From Glutamicibacter sp. JC586 (GTDB lineage: Bacteria; Actinomycetota; Actinomycetes; Actinomycetales; Micrococcaceae), in the NCBI RefSeq assembly GCF_009805585.1, contig NZ_VHIN01000009.1:124001-188000 (forward strand): DNA of 64,000 nt, written 5' to 3'. Below are positions 1-9,189 of this stretch, piece by piece (position 1 is the first letter of the stretch; every line of letters begins with the position of its first letter). Under the pieces are notes generated by a model that was not told where the DNA came from, ran no database searches, and was given only the letters and a program-made list of their open reading frames with translations. The translations under genes were made by a program, and so were the position numbers.

Positions 1-279
1 ACCACAAAGTTCTTCAACAGCTTCTTTTCTTCCATAGAACGCACCGGCACGTAGGGTGTCGGATACATGGCTGGTGACTGAGTCTCCCAAGGCCTCACCC
101 TGACCGGTCACGGCCGAGAGGCCACCTTGAGCACAAGCACTATTGCCGGAGCCGAGCTGCTCCTTGGTGAACATAACCACCGGTGCACCTAAACGAACTG
201 CCTCCAGCGCGGCACATAAACCGGCCACCCCAGAGCCGATGATCACCAGCTTGCGCTGAGTCAGAACTTTGTTGCTCAT
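1..279 (-). CDS. nadB: L-aspartate oxidase, N-terminal part (cut by window edge)
   Basis: Only the first 93 residues are present; the gene runs off the left edge. The enzyme oxidises L-aspartate to iminoaspartate with FAD, the first step of de novo NAD synthesis, and hands the product to NadA. The N-terminus has the FAD-binding Rossmann motif GSGVAG at residues 15-20, followed by the SACAQGGLSAV segment typical of aspartate oxidase and succinate dehydrogenase flavoproteins. The ATG (279-277) overlaps the nadA stop codon by 4 bases (ATGA), indicating translational coupling. Position right after nadA separates it from the otherwise similar SdhA. Confidence 0.9.
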   Translation of the reverse strand, partial: MSNKVLTQRKLVIIGSGVAGLCAALEAVRLGAPVVMFTKEQLGSGNSACAQGGLSAVTGQGEALGDSVTSHVSDTLRAGAFYGRKEAVEELCG

Positions 280-1556
280 GGTTTGGCCGCCAACATTCGC
301 TCCAAGGCAATCTTGGCATCGCCTTGCTGTTCTGCCGGCACGGTGATTTGGTTTACGACCCTACCTTCGACCAATTCTTCGAGCACCCACGCAAGATAAC
401 CCGGGTGGATCCGGTACATGGTGGAGCAGGGGCAGATCACCGGGTCGAGGCAGAAGATCGTGTGCTGCGGGTATTGGGCTGCTAGGCGATTGACCATGTT
501 GATCTCGGTACCGATGGCAAAGGTCGTTGGCTCAGTGGCTGCGGCAATGGCTTTTTGGATGAAGTCGGTGGAGCCAGCCGAGTCGGCAGCGTCCACTACC
601 TCCATGGGGCATTCGGGGTGCACGATGACCTGGACACCTGGGAAGTCCTCACGTGCCTTCGCGATTTGGGCTGGAGTGAAACGCTTGTGCACCGAGCAGA
701 AACCGTGCCACAAGATGACTTTGGCATCCAGCAACGTCTGGGAATCATTGCCACCAAGTTCCTTGCGCGGGCTCCACATTGGCATCTGTTCCAATGGCAC
801 GCCCATGGCCTTAGCGGTATTGCGTCCTAGGTGCTGGTCTGGGAAGAACAGAACGCGCCGTCCGCGTTCAAAAGCCCACTCCAACACTGTGGCGGCATTC
901 GAGGAGGTGCACACTAATCCCCCGTTACGACCAACAAAGGCTTTGAGTTCTGCCGAACAGTTCATATAGGTCACCGGGATCACCGGCATCCGGCCATCAT
1001 CTTCTTCGTCAGCATAAAGCGCGGTCAGTTCTTCCCAGCATTGCTGGACGCTAGGACCATCGGCCATGTCAGCCATGGAACAGCCGGCGGCCAAATTAGG
1101 AAGGATCACCGCTTGATCATCCCGGGAAAGAATATCGGCGGTTTCAGCCATAAAGTGCACGCCACAGAACACGATGGCTTCTGCTTTGTCCTTGGTAAGG
1201 GCTGCGTTAGCGAGTTGGAAGGAATCCCCCACGAAGTCTGCGTACTTCACCACTTCATCTCGCTGATAGAAGTGTCCGAGAATAACCGCTTTCTCCCCCA
1301 ACTTTTCCTTAGCAGCCAAAATTCGGGTATCAAGTTCAGCGTCGCTTGCATTCAGGTACTGCTGAGGGATGGATCCTTGCTTCGGGTAGTTCGCAGGAAT
1401 CTTGTCTTCCTGAGAAGCGCCGGGGCCGTATCCTGTGGCAGTGTCCCAGGGATTGGATGCCAGGTCGGTGGAGCAGGTGGATTCAGGGGCGAGAAGATTC
1501 AGGCGGGTGATGTTTTGTGCGACAGATTCGTTGCTGTCGGTCTGTTGGGTAACCAT
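276..1556 (-). CDS. nadA: Quinolinate synthase NadA
   Basis: Condenses iminoaspartate with dihydroxyacetone phosphate to quinolinate using a 4Fe-4S cluster; cytoplasmic, NAD de novo pathway. The 426-residue protein shows the family signatures CGVHFMAETAD near residue 131, HGFCSVHKRF near 287 and a CPC motif at 375-377; Cys131, Cys287 and one of Cys375/377 are the likely cluster ligands, as in the longer Bacillus-type NadA. The first ~55 residues are a poorly conserved extension, so a later start is possible, though ATG 1556 fits. It lies 44 bases after the Nudix-type regulator and overlaps nadB by 4 bases, forming the operon regulator-nadA-nadB. Confidence 0.95.
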   Translation of the reverse strand: MVTQQTDSNESVAQNITRLNLLAPESTCSTDLASNPWDTATGYGPGASQEDKIPANYPKQGSIPQQYLNASDAELDTRILAAKEKLGEKAVILGHFYQRDEVVKYADFVGDSFQLANAALTKDKAEAIVFCGVHFMAETADILSRDDQAVILPNLAAGCSMADMADGPSVQQCWEELTALYADEEDDGRMPVIPVTYMNCSAELKAFVGRNGGLVCTSSNAATVLEWAFERGRRVLFFPDQHLGRNTAKAMGVPLEQMPMWSPRKELGGNDSQTLLDAKVILWHGFCSVHKRFTPAQIAKAREDFPGVQVIVHPECPMEVVDAADSAGSTDFIQKAIAAATEPTTFAIGTEINMVNRLAAQYPQHTIFCLDPVICPCSTMYRIHPGYLAWVLEELVEGRVVNQITVPAEQQGDAKIALERMLAAKP

Positions 1557-1600
1557 GGTGATAGTCCGTTTCTTGCGAAGTAAAAGTGAGTGGAAGTTTC

Positions 1601-2326
1601 TTAGCCCTGGGACGGGTCGACTTCTAGCGGGTCTGGCCCGTGCCCGACGTACCGGTAGAGTCGCGGCGGACGGTGCTGTCCGCCGGCAAGATATTCTTCG
1701 GTGGCCTCGATGGTCGCAGTGTTCTTCAGGGTGCGGCGGAAGTTTGCCGGGTCTAGTCGTCGGCCCAAGATCGCTTCATACACTCCACGCAGCGCGGCCA
1801 GTGTGAAGCGCTCGCCCAATAGGCGGTGAGCAATTTGTCCGTACTCGGTCTTGTTGCGCAGGCGCCAGAGCGCGTAATCCACGATCTTGCGGTGATCAAA
1901 GGCCAGCTGTGCCATATTCGGATCATCAATATCGAACCAAGCCACGTTCTCGTCTTGCACCGTGGCTCCAACTTGGTCAGCGTTCAGCAGTGCGAAATAG
2001 GCGATGGTCACCAACCGATGCGTGGGTGAACGGTCAATATCGCCAAAGGTATAGAGCTGTTCGAGATAGCTAGGGCGAAGACCGGTGGTATCAGCTAGGC
2101 TTCGTCCGGCAGCTTGGCCCAGCGATTCGCTTGCATCCACCGGCCCTCCGGGTAGTGCCCAGAGTCCTGCGTGGGGTTGGCGGATGCGGCGGACCAATGG
2201 CAGGCAGAGTTTATCCGGCCCTCCGTCGTGGCCCTCGCGGATGCCGAGAATGACCGTTGAGACGGCCAGTGCTGGTGGCAGGTTGCGTCGCTCGTTGACG
2301 TTGGCCCATCCCGGTACCGATGACAT
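1601..2326 (-). CDS. nrtR: Nudix-domain transcriptional repressor of NAD synthesis (NrtR/NdnR type)
   Basis: 241 residues: a Nudix-like domain (about 15-150) followed by a winged-helix domain (about 155-235, with the conserved LNAFRRTLKN-like DNA-binding stretch). The Nudix box at 60-83 keeps G-x5-E and the Arg, but the catalytic REUxEE core reads RSLADT, so the metal-binding glutamates are largely lost. That is what is known for NrtR/NdnR proteins, which bind ADP-ribose or NAD-related ligands and act as repressors rather than hydrolases. Location as first gene of the nadA-nadB operon matches NdnR of Corynebacterium. It probably represses its own operon through the palindrome 36 bases upstream of its ATG. 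Confidence 0.85.
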   Translation of the reverse strand: MSSVPGWANVNERRNLPPALAVSTVILGIREGHDGGPDKLCLPLVRRIRQPHAGLWALPGGPVDASESLGQAAGRSLADTTGLRPSYLEQLYTFGDIDRSPTHRLVTIAYFALLNADQVGATVQDENVAWFDIDDPNMAQLAFDHRKIVDYALWRLRNKTEYGQIAHRLLGERFTLAALRGVYEAILGRRLDPANFRRTLKNTATIEATEEYLAGGQHRPPRLYRYVGHGPDPLEVDPSQG

Positions 2327-2361
2327 CTTGTTCTTGCCTCGTTTTCACTGCGTCAAATTCG

Positions 2362-2382
2362 TTAGAGTCATTCTGACATTAA
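2362..2382 (-). promoter_or_regulatory. Candidate NrtR/NdnR operator of the nad operon
   Basis: A 21-base imperfect palindrome read on the minus strand as TTA-N2-GTCA-GAA-TGAC-N2-TAA: seven of nine arm pairs match around a 3-base centre. It is 36 bases upstream of the nrtR start, in the gap between the nad operon and the divergent hydrolase gene. Autoregulation by Nudix-type repressors is established for the family; assigning this site to the regulator is inference from symmetry and position. No second copy was seen upstream of pncB at 55.7 kb. Confidence 0.5.
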
Positions 2383-2430
2383 GTGTCGTTGGACGCGAAC
2401 ACCTGTCCCGAAAAATGTTAGAGATGGCCT

Positions 2431-3192
2431 ATGATCAAAGACATGACACTGGATCTCAATCTTCGAGTGGTTCGCACAAACACTGAGGTGAACGGCCCAT
2501 CCGTGCTGTTCATTCACGGCTTCGCTTCATCTGGCGAGCTGAATTGGGAGCGATCACGCTGGCTGAAATATTTCACCGATGCCGGGCGCAACGTACTACT
2601 TGTAGACCTTCCAGGACACGGAGAAAATCCACGCCGCAATGAAGGCAGCTGGGCACCGAGCCAAATCCGACAAGCACTCGCTGCGATCGTGATGGATCTT
2701 GACGAAGGTCCCGTTGATGTCATTGGATATTCGTTGGGTTCTCGTCTTGCGTGGGAATTTGCCGCATTCAACCCAGACCTAGTAGAACACCTGGTCATGG
2801 GCGGACCGGGCGTGGGCGACCCACTGGCAGCATTCGATCTGGCTCAAGGCCGAGCCAATGTGGCCAGTGGAGAAGCAATCAACGATGATTACACGGCAAC
2901 CATCATGAAAATTGCCGCGGCTGAACCAAGCAATGATCTAGAAGCACTCTTTGAATTGATCGAGGCAATTAAATCCGAGCCTTATGATCCCGCAGCCAAG
3001 GTGCCTACATCTCCCACTTTGTTGGTCGCCGGCGACCAAGATGATCTGGCTACGACCATGCCGCGGCTTCGACGCCTGCTCAAGGACGCTGGCACACCTA
3101 ATGATGTGCTGTGGCTTGCCGGACGCAATCATGCCAATGCAGTGACCAGCCGTGAGTTCAAAGAAAAAGCGCTCCAGTTCTTGCGCAGCTAA
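2431..3192 (+). CDS. Alpha/beta-hydrolase family protein
   Basis: 253-residue cytoplasmic alpha/beta hydrolase. The oxyanion-hole segment HGFASSG is near residue 30, the nucleophile elbow GYSLGS places Ser101, and Asp202 (AGDQDD) with His234 (GRNHAN) complete the triad. The small cap between residues ~130 and 190 resembles the MenH/esterase-type subgroup, but no substrate can be deduced. Two starts are possible (2431 or ATG 2443). It stands alone, divergent from the nad operon, and its promoter region contains the nad operator candidate, so it could be co-regulated. Confidence 0.8.
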   Translation: MIKDMTLDLNLRVVRTNTEVNGPSVLFIHGFASSGELNWERSRWLKYFTDAGRNVLLVDLPGHGENPRRNEGSWAPSQIRQALAAIVMDLDEGPVDVIGYSLGSRLAWEFAAFNPDLVEHLVMGGPGVGDPLAAFDLAQGRANVASGEAINDDYTATIMKIAAAEPSNDLEALFELIEAIKSEPYDPAAKVPTSPTLLVAGDQDDLATTMPRLRRLLKDAGTPNDVLWLAGRNHANAVTSREFKEKALQFLRS

Positions 3193-3368
3193 CACGATCA
3201 ACGGCCTCTTATTGAAAAACAGCGATTGCGAAGGCGCCCTGGAACCGATGTGTCTGCGTACGCTCAAATATGAATCCTGATCCGCCAACTGCAATACCTC
3301 ACGGCGAGAATCACAACCGGAAGTGGAACGCAGTCGCACGATTGTCGGGGCAGTTACGGCCCCACATC

Positions 3369-4955
3369 TCACTCACCTTGCTGTTCGGGTGCCAAACGTA
3401 GTTCCTCGGCATCCATCTTGTTCTGGATAATACGCAAGACGGTATCGTCGATATGTTCCTCGTTGCGCAGGCGCACCACAGTGGCTCGTTTATATTCCAA
3501 CATCTGTAGTCGAAGGGTCTTGTACTGCTGGTCCCTACGCAGCTCATCCTCGCCGTCACTATTTTCAGTACCGGCCTTCAGGATCCGCAGATGCGCTTCA
3601 TATTCTTCACGCAGACGCTGACTGACCATGGTGTCGGTGCCCAACGTCGCAGCGGTTTCGTCCAAAACTTCCAAGGCAACTTTTGTTGCCGTTGATTCTG
3701 CAAGGCGCCGTTCTTCTTCAATGGCGGTGTCTTGGGATAGCGCTGCCCAATCAACCACCACGGGCAAGAGCAAGCCTTGGACGATAATGGTCACGACGAC
3801 GACTCCGGCAGTTACAAAAACGATCAAATCCCGCCCCGGGAAAGGATCACCCGAAGCAATCAACAATGGCACACCCAACGCGGCTGCCAACGAGACTGCA
3901 CCTCGGAAACCGGCGACGCCACTGACGATTCGAGCCCTATGATCAATTCTTCTCAATCGTTGAGTTGGGCGTCGATCCAAAAGCCGGATGATGTAAGTCA
4001 CCGCAAACAAATGAACGATGCGCACAGCGATCAGGCTCATTGAAATGATGCCAACCAATAGCAGTCCACGGATAATCAAGCTGGAGTCTAGTAAGCGCGT
4101 TGCCGATTGCAGTTCAAGACCTACAAGCACAAAAAGGGACGCGTTCAACAAGAACGTGGACAAGCTCCAGAATCCATCAGCCTGTCTGCGCGAGGCTGCT
4201 CGGCCGGCTCGCGGGCGCGCCTGAGACATCATCAGTCCGGCAGTCACCACCGCCAATACTCCCGAGGCTTCGATGGTTTCAGCCATAAAGTAGGCCAAGA
4301 ACGGGGCCAAGATATTCAGCGCGGTCTCTTGAATGGGGTTGTCCATGCGAGCACGTAACTTCATCACAGCCCACGCCAGTATGGCACCAATGAGCATGCC
4401 ACCCACATAGGCCAGGACAACAAGCCATGAGACGTGCAGGGCGGTGATCTGTTCGGTGCCAACCGTCGCGGTGACTGCAATCCCGTAAATAACTAGCGCC
4501 GTGCCGTCATTAATAAGGCTTTCGGCTTTCAGCAGGGTCACGGTTCTGCGGGTGAGGTTGCGGGTTAGCGCACCGACCGCAGTTGCATCAGTGGGTGCTA
4601 GCGCGGCACCAAGCACCCATGCCGGTCCCCAGTCCATCCCGAAAAGATGAGCGATGACTGCCACCGAACCGGCGGTGGCCAAGACCAACAAGGTGCTGGC
4701 CAAAATGATGCCGCGTAGATTTGCCCGAATCTCTCGCAGCGATGTAGTCAGGCTCTCCCAAAACAGTAAAGCCGGTAGGAACAGGAAGAGTACAACCTCC
4801 GGTGGCAGGGAAATTTCGCGAAGCGCTGGGATAAATCCCAATAGCAGTCCGCTGACCAACAAGAGCACCGGAGGCGCGATATGCACCCTACTGGCCAGGC
4901 CGGTACAAATCACGATCGTTACTCCCAAAATAACGACAAGCTCTAACCCAAACAT
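3369..4955 (-). CDS. Na+/H+ antiporter, CPA1 (NhaP-like) family
   Basis: Inner-membrane cation/proton exchanger. The start at 4955 is chosen because AAAGGAT sits 6-7 bases upstream and the protein then begins MFGLELVVILGV, directly with the first membrane helix; an upstream in-frame ATG (5153) adds 66 residues that look non-coding. The 528-residue protein has about 12 hydrophobic helices over the first 410 residues, including the family segment LAPTDATAVGAL in the ion-binding core (known from the family), then a charged cytoplasmic tail of about 115 residues that probably regulates activity. It is monocistronic; ion specificity cannot be read from sequence. Confidence 0.85.
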   Translation of the reverse strand: MFGLELVVILGVTIVICTGLASRVHIAPPVLLLVSGLLLGFIPALREISLPPEVVLFLFLPALLFWESLTTSLREIRANLRGIILASTLLVLATAGSVAVIAHLFGMDWGPAWVLGAALAPTDATAVGALTRNLTRRTVTLLKAESLINDGTALVIYGIAVTATVGTEQITALHVSWLVVLAYVGGMLIGAILAWAVMKLRARMDNPIQETALNILAPFLAYFMAETIEASGVLAVVTAGLMMSQARPRAGRAASRRQADGFWSLSTFLLNASLFVLVGLELQSATRLLDSSLIIRGLLLVGIISMSLIAVRIVHLFAVTYIIRLLDRRPTQRLRRIDHRARIVSGVAGFRGAVSLAAALGVPLLIASGDPFPGRDLIVFVTAGVVVVTIIVQGLLLPVVVDWAALSQDTAIEEERRLAESTATKVALEVLDETAATLGTDTMVSQRLREEYEAHLRILKAGTENSDGEDELRRDQQYKTLRLQMLEYKRATVVRLRNEEHIDDTVLRIIQNKMDAEELRLAPEQQGE

Positions 4956-5484
4956 CGATTGATCCTTTACGGCTAAGGGCCCCGCTGCCCGGGCTGAGCT
5001 ATAAGCGCGAAACACGATGTCGCTCTTCCCCGCCAACGCACGCAAATTAATGTGATGCTTCAAGTGTGGCAGTGGGAGATTTCGCCGGCATTTCAAGCAG
5101 TTGTCATCTAAACTGCCATCAAGTTCTTGTCTGGACGTTGCCATCGCTACCAAAACTCTTCAGGTACAAATATTGGCAAGGGTGATCCGTCAAAAATCAC
5201 GAAAAGCTACATGGGGCCCAATCGAAACGAAACAATCTTTACCAAAGCTTCACCACCAGTTTCTGGACAAAGTGCAGTTTTTCCCTTTCAGCCATCCCCT
5301 TGAAATAAGTCCTTGTTTTCCATGTCAAAGCGATGTTAGCGTTTGTGCTTAAGATGAGTTCTTTCTTCTGACTGCTCACTGGTTCTCGTTTCGGCAGAAC
5401 CCGCAGGAACCAAGATGATTCGAATTTCATCAACTTCCAGCATTTCAATCACTTTGTACACCAGCATGAATTCGAGGGTCCGCA
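4956..5484. other. 529-base intergenic region between antiporter and lipoprotein genes
   Basis: Divergent upstream region for the antiporter (minus) and the lipoprotein (plus). It is locally richer in A+T around 5150-5350. Short open frames exist on both strands (for example 5101-5352), but they lack convincing ribosome sites, domains or actinobacterial codon bias. A ribosome-binding sequence GAGGG lies just before the lipoprotein ATG. I see no tRNA, riboswitch or repeat. Confidence 0.5.
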
Positions 5485-6195
5485 ATGAAGTCCAAACTCC
5501 CACTACTACTGGGGTTAAGTACCGTACTTCTGGCCACCTCATGTGCTGCCAGCACTGAATCGGCTACAAAGTCCGGAACAACCGCGTCGCCTGTCTCTAT
5601 TGTTAGCGAATCATCGCCGAGCCAAGAATCCAGCGCCACCGCAACCCCTGCGGCGACCTCTAAATCAGTCAGCGCAGAAGATCTCATCCCTGCGTTCTCT
5701 CGTGAGCAAACCAGCGAGGACAGGCCTGAAGATAAAGTCACAGACTCAACCCTGAAGCCTGAATCCTTCCGGCTGTTGAATCTCATGTCCTACGCATCGC
5801 AATACGTTGCAGTCAATGATTCTGATGAGCTGTGCCTACTAGCATGGGCCAAGAGCGGGGACCAAGACGGCACTGGTATCACCAATGGGCCGAACACTGA
5901 ATGCCAAGACCCGGCAGTGGTGAAGCAAAGCGGTATTCAGTTGGAAGTCACCGGCAATTCAGATCAACCAGAAGTTGTCCTCGCGATGCTTCCGCCTGAT
6001 TTGACCGAGAAGATTGTCCGCACTGAGCTCCTCAAAATTCCGGGCAACCACGAGGATCTTCGTCCCCCAGTGGAGTTCAAAGCTTCCGAAGATGGAATCG
6101 TTTCGGTTGCGATGGAAGTAGACACCGCTCGCGATCTTGGCAAGATCAGTTTCCCACGTCCTGACGGCACGAAGTTCACTTTGAATCTACAGTAG
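5485..6195 (+). CDS. Putative secreted lipoprotein
   Basis: 236 residues, start supported by GAGGG six bases upstream. The N-terminus is a lipoprotein signal peptide: basic MKSK, hydrophobic stretch, then lipobox LATS-C with lipidated Cys20. Residues 21-70 are a Ser/Thr/Ala-rich linker typical of exported actinobacterial lipoproteins. The remainder is soluble and contains a Cys pair (about 109 and 131) that could form a disulfide. No family was recognised. It is monocistronic, followed by a terminator shared with the convergent regulator gene. Confidence 0.75.
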   Translation: MKSKLPLLLGLSTVLLATSCAASTESATKSGTTASPVSIVSESSPSQESSATATPAATSKSVSAEDLIPAFSREQTSEDRPEDKVTDSTLKPESFRLLNLMSYASQYVAVNDSDELCLLAWAKSGDQDGTGITNGPNTECQDPAVVKQSGIQLEVTGNSDQPEVVLAMLPPDLTEKIVRTELLKIPGNHEDLRPPVEFKASEDGIVSVAMEVDTARDLGKISFPRPDGTKFTLNLQ

Positions 6196-6210
6196 GACGG
6201 TTTCGTCCAA

Positions 6211-6255
6211 GGAGCGACGCAGAGATCCGAAGCCATGGCAACTGCGTCGCTTCTT
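6211..6255. terminator. Hairpin terminator between convergent genes
   Basis: Perfect 10-base arms AGCGACGCAG (6213-6222) and CTGCGTCGCT (6242-6251), extendable by two pairs, between the lipoprotein stop and the convergent XRE regulator stop. The plus-strand downstream sequence is TCTTCAT, only a weak T-run. Confidence 0.6.
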
Positions 6256-6283
6256 CATGCTCACGCCACGATCGGTACTTAGG

Positions 6284-7063
6284 CTACAGCGGCGTATACA
6301 TCAGCAGCGTCAGATCGGGAGCTTCCGCTGGAGTCAGATTGTGCTGTTCGTAGGTCGTTAGCCCCTTGACCGGATGACGGAAGACTCGCTCCCCTGTCTG
6401 AAAACCGGCAACGTCGCGTTCATTCCAAATAGCCGCAAATTCTTCCGATGCCGCCGACACTCGGGCAACGATCCCGGTGTCCCCCGATGGGCTGAGCCAA
6501 CTTCTGGTTTCTGCACGGAAGCTTCCGACAAATCCGCGACTTTGCTTCTTCCAGTCTGGGAGCATCTCACGTAACTGTGCGTCGGTAAAGACCAGCCACA
6601 ACAGGTTGCGGTCCTCGGGGTCCACCGAAGCGATGCGTGGATACAACTGAGCATATTCGGCATTCCATCCAATGATGGCCCAATCTGCGGAGAGTAAAAA
6701 CGCCGGAAAGTGCATAACATCCAACAAGCGTTGCAGGGCCGGCGTCATGGCGCTAGATTCCTCCGGCGCCAGTTCTCCATGACCAGCCATAGCCAAGAGG
6801 TAACTGGTTTCCACAGCACTGAGCCTGAAAAGTCGAGCCAAGGACTGCATCACCTGACGTGACGGATTGATGTCGCGCGCCTGTTCGAGCCAGGTGTACC
6901 AAGTGGCTGATACGCCAGCCAGCGTAGCTACCTCTTCACGGCGAAGTCCACGGACGCGGCTGCGCCCAACCTCAGGCAAGCCATGCGAGGCCCTATCCGC
7001 ACGGGCCCTGCGATCTTTAAGAAAAGCCGCCAGTTCCTCACGGCGTCGCTGACCTGCGTCCAT
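6284..7063 (-). CDS. XRE-family regulator with MmyB-like ligand-binding domain
   Basis: Transcription factor of about 259 residues. Start ATG 7063 is chosen for the AGAAGG eight bases upstream; a TTG at 7069 is the alternative. Residues ~10-80 form a helix-turn-helix with the hallmark RGLRREEVATLAGVS followed by WYTWLEQAR, typical of the MmyB-type group in actinobacteria. Residues ~105-255 are the associated ligand-binding domain (PAS-like; segments WNAEYAQLYP and NLLWLVF), proposed in the family to bind fatty acids. It is transcribed away from ilvD, and the 14-base palindrome in the shared promoter region is its likely operator. Confidence 0.85.
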   Translation of the reverse strand: MDAGQRRREELAAFLKDRRARADRASHGLPEVGRSRVRGLRREEVATLAGVSATWYTWLEQARDINPSRQVMQSLARLFRLSAVETSYLLAMAGHGELAPEESSAMTPALQRLLDVMHFPAFLLSADWAIIGWNAEYAQLYPRIASVDPEDRNLLWLVFTDAQLREMLPDWKKQSRGFVGSFRAETRSWLSPSGDTGIVARVSAASEEFAAIWNERDVAGFQTGERVFRHPVKGLTTYEQHNLTPAEAPDLTLLMYTPL

Positions 7064-7085
7064 AATCAAAACCTTCTTATCATGG

Positions 7086-7099
7086 TAGTAGTACTACTA
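7086..7099. promoter_or_regulatory. 14-base perfect palindrome upstream of XRE regulator and ilvD
   Basis: TAGTAGTACTACTA is a perfect inverted repeat 23 bases upstream of the regulator ATG and 50 bases upstream of the ilvD ATG. It adjoins a -10-like TAGTAT (7098-7103) facing ilvD. Position and symmetry suggest an operator for the XRE regulator; this is inference. Confidence 0.5.
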
Positions 7100-7148
7100 G
7101 TATCAGCGCCGTCTGGGTTTGAGCACAAATTTGTGGTGTGATTTAGAA

Positions 7149-9071
7149 ATGACCACACTTCGTTCACACACCGTTACCCATGGCCGCAACATGGCCGGCG
7201 CACGCGCACTGTTCCGCGCAGCCGGCGTTAATGGCGCAGATCTTGGCCGCAAGCCAATCATCGCCGTGGCCAACAGCTTCACCGAATTTGTTCCCGGACA
7301 CACCCACCTACAGCCTGTAGGGCGCATCGTTTCCGAGGCAATCGAAGCTGCCGGCGGTATCCCACGCGAGTTCAATACCATCGCCGTAGACGATGGAATC
7401 GCTATGGGCCACGGCGGCATGCTCTATTCACTGCCATCACGCGACCTCATCGCTGACTCCGTGGAATACATGGTCAACGCTCACTGTGCTGATGCGCTGA
7501 TCTGTATCTCCAACTGTGACAAGATCACCCCGGGTATGCTCATGGCGGCCCTGCGCCTGAACATCCCTACCGTGTTTGTTTCCGGTGGCCCAATGGAATC
7601 GGGCCGTGCCACCTTGGTTGATGGCACCGTTCGCACCCTGGATTTGGTCGATGCCATCTCGGATGCCGTGAACGAAAACATCTCCGACGCTGACATGCTG
7701 CGCATTGAAGAGTCTGCTTGCCCTACCTGCGGTTCATGCTCCGGTATGTTCACCGCCAACTCGATGAACTGCCTGACCGAGGCCATGGGCCTCTCGCTTC
7801 CAGGTAACGGTTCAACCCTGGCTACCCATACCGCGCGTAAGGATCTGTACCAGAACGCCGGCAAGCTGGTAGTGGATATCGCTAACCGTTACTACGGGGA
7901 GAGCGACGAAACCGTATTGCCACGCAGCATCGCTACCGTAGAAGCTTTCGGCAACGCGATGGCACTGGATATCGCCATGGGCGGTTCCACCAACACCATC
8001 TTGCACCTGTTGGCCGCCGCCCGCGAAGCTGGCGTGGACTTCGGTTTGGATGAGATCGATGCAGTCTCCCGGCGCGTACCTTGCCTGGCCAAGGTGGCTC
8101 CTAACGCAGCTGGCGCCGGAAAGATCTACTACATGGAAGATGTTCACCGCGCCGGTGGCATCCCAGCAATCCTTGGCGAACTTCGTCGCGGTGGCTTGCT
8201 GGACGAAACCGTGCACACCGTTCACGCCAGCACTTTGGGTGCATGGCTTGATGAATGGGATATCCGTGGTGGCAAGGCTTCCGAGACTTCCTTCGCCCTG
8301 TGGCATGCAGCCCCAGGTGGCGTACGCTCCTCCACCGCTTTCTCGCAGTCAGCCCAGTGGGAAACCCTGGACACCGATGCTGAGGCTGGTTGCATCCGCT
8401 CGGTTGAAAACGCCTACTCCAAGGACGGTGGCTTGGCCGTGCTGCGCGGCAACATAGCCGTTGACGGCGCAGTGGTAAAGACCGCCGGCGTTGACCCATC
8501 AATCTGGACCTTCACCGGCCCAGCCGTAGTTTGCGAGTCCCAGGACGAAGCCGTTGAAAAGATCCTGAACAAGCAGGTTAAGGAAGGCGACGTAGTTGTC
8601 ATCCGTTACGAGGGACCGAAGGGTGGACCGGGCATGCAGGAAATGCTCTACCCAACCTCGTTCCTGAAGGGGCGCGGCCTAGGCAAAGCTTGCGCGCTGA
8701 TCACCGACGGCCGATTCTCCGGCGGTACCTCGGGCCTGTCCATCGGGCACGTATCCCCAGAGGCCGCCTCGGGTGGCATGATCGCGTTGGTTGAAGACGG
8801 AGATACCATCTCCATCGACATCCCAACTCGCGAGCTGACCTTGAACGTCTCCGAAGAGGTGCTGGCCGAACGTCGTGAGCGTTTGATCTCCACCACCGGC
8901 TACCGTCCAAAGAGCCGCGAGCGTGTGGTCTCCCCCGCGCTGCGCGCGTACGCTGCCATGGCGCTCTCGGCCGATAAGGGCGCGGTCCGCGACGTTGATC
9001 GCGTGGAGCGCGCACTGCGTGAAGCCGATGAGCGCGAGGCCGCTGCTGCACGCGCAGGAGCTCAGGCCTAG
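7149..9071 (+). CDS. ilvD: Dihydroxy-acid dehydratase
   Basis: Dehydrates 2,3-dihydroxy-isovalerate and 2,3-dihydroxy-3-methylvalerate in valine/isoleucine synthesis; an iron-sulfur lyase of the cytoplasm. Start ATG 7149 gives [21 protein letters not shown], aligning with the N-terminus of the enterobacterial enzyme; a TTG ten codons upstream is less likely. The 640-residue chain has NCDKITPGM and [18 protein letters not shown] (cluster ligands), and [17 protein letters not shown] near the C-terminus. It is the E. coli-like subtype, not the shorter form of Mycobacterium. No other ilv gene is adjacent. A strong terminator follows, so it is monocistronic. Confidence 0.95.
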   Translation: MTTLRSHTVTHGRNMAGARALFRAAGVNGADLGRKPIIAVANSFTEFVPGHTHLQPVGRIVSEAIEAAGGIPREFNTIAVDDGIAMGHGGMLYSLPSRDLIADSVEYMVNAHCADALICISNCDKITPGMLMAALRLNIPTVFVSGGPMESGRATLVDGTVRTLDLVDAISDAVNENISDADMLRIEESACPTCGSCSGMFTANSMNCLTEAMGLSLPGNGSTLATHTARKDLYQNAGKLVVDIANRYYGESDETVLPRSIATVEAFGNAMALDIAMGGSTNTILHLLAAAREAGVDFGLDEIDAVSRRVPCLAKVAPNAAGAGKIYYMEDVHRAGGIPAILGELRRGGLLDETVHTVHASTLGAWLDEWDIRGGKASETSFALWHAAPGGVRSSTAFSQSAQWETLDTDAEAGCIRSVENAYSKDGGLAVLRGNIAVDGAVVKTAGVDPSIWTFTGPAVVCESQDEAVEKILNKQVKEGDVVVIRYEGPKGGPGMQEMLYPTSFLKGRGLGKACALITDGRFSGGTSGLSIGHVSPEAASGGMIALVEDGDTISIDIPTRELTLNVSEEVLAERRERLISTTGYRPKSRERVVSPALRAYAAMALSADKGAVRDVDRVERALREADEREAAAARAGAQA

Positions 9072-9099
9072 TCTGATCACTACTCACGGTCAGTAGCAC

Positions 9100-9144
9100 A
9101 GCGAATGCCGGTTCAGTCTTTTGACTGAACCGGCATTCGCTTTA
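9100..9144. terminator. Strong intrinsic terminator after ilvD
   Basis: Perfect 18-base stem, 9101-9118 with 9123-9140, closed by a TTTT loop and extended by one A-T pair; TTTAT follows. It lies between the convergent ilvD and histidine-phosphatase genes and could work in both directions. Confidence 0.9.
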
Positions 9145-9189
9145 TCTGCTAGCGCCCAAACGATTTTCAGCACTGAGAAGCGACCAGCC

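Noticed and set aside
418-969. 183-codon open frame antisense to nadA
   Set aside because: Lies fully inside nadA, has no ribosome site or recognisable domain, and nadA has strong catalytic motifs.
5101-5352. 83-codon open frame in the antiporter-lipoprotein gap
   Set aside because: No Shine-Dalgarno, no codon bias like neighbours, Ser/Lys-rich unstructured sequence. Left as unexplained intergenic DNA.
7812-8306. 164-codon open frame antisense to ilvD
   Set aside because: Shadow of the conserved ilvD frame; no promoter, ribosome site or family features.
9100-9144. Terminal inverted repeat of an insertion sequence
   Set aside because: The arms are adjacent with a four-base loop and T-run, which is a terminator; no transposase is present. 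The same applies to other hairpins in the window.
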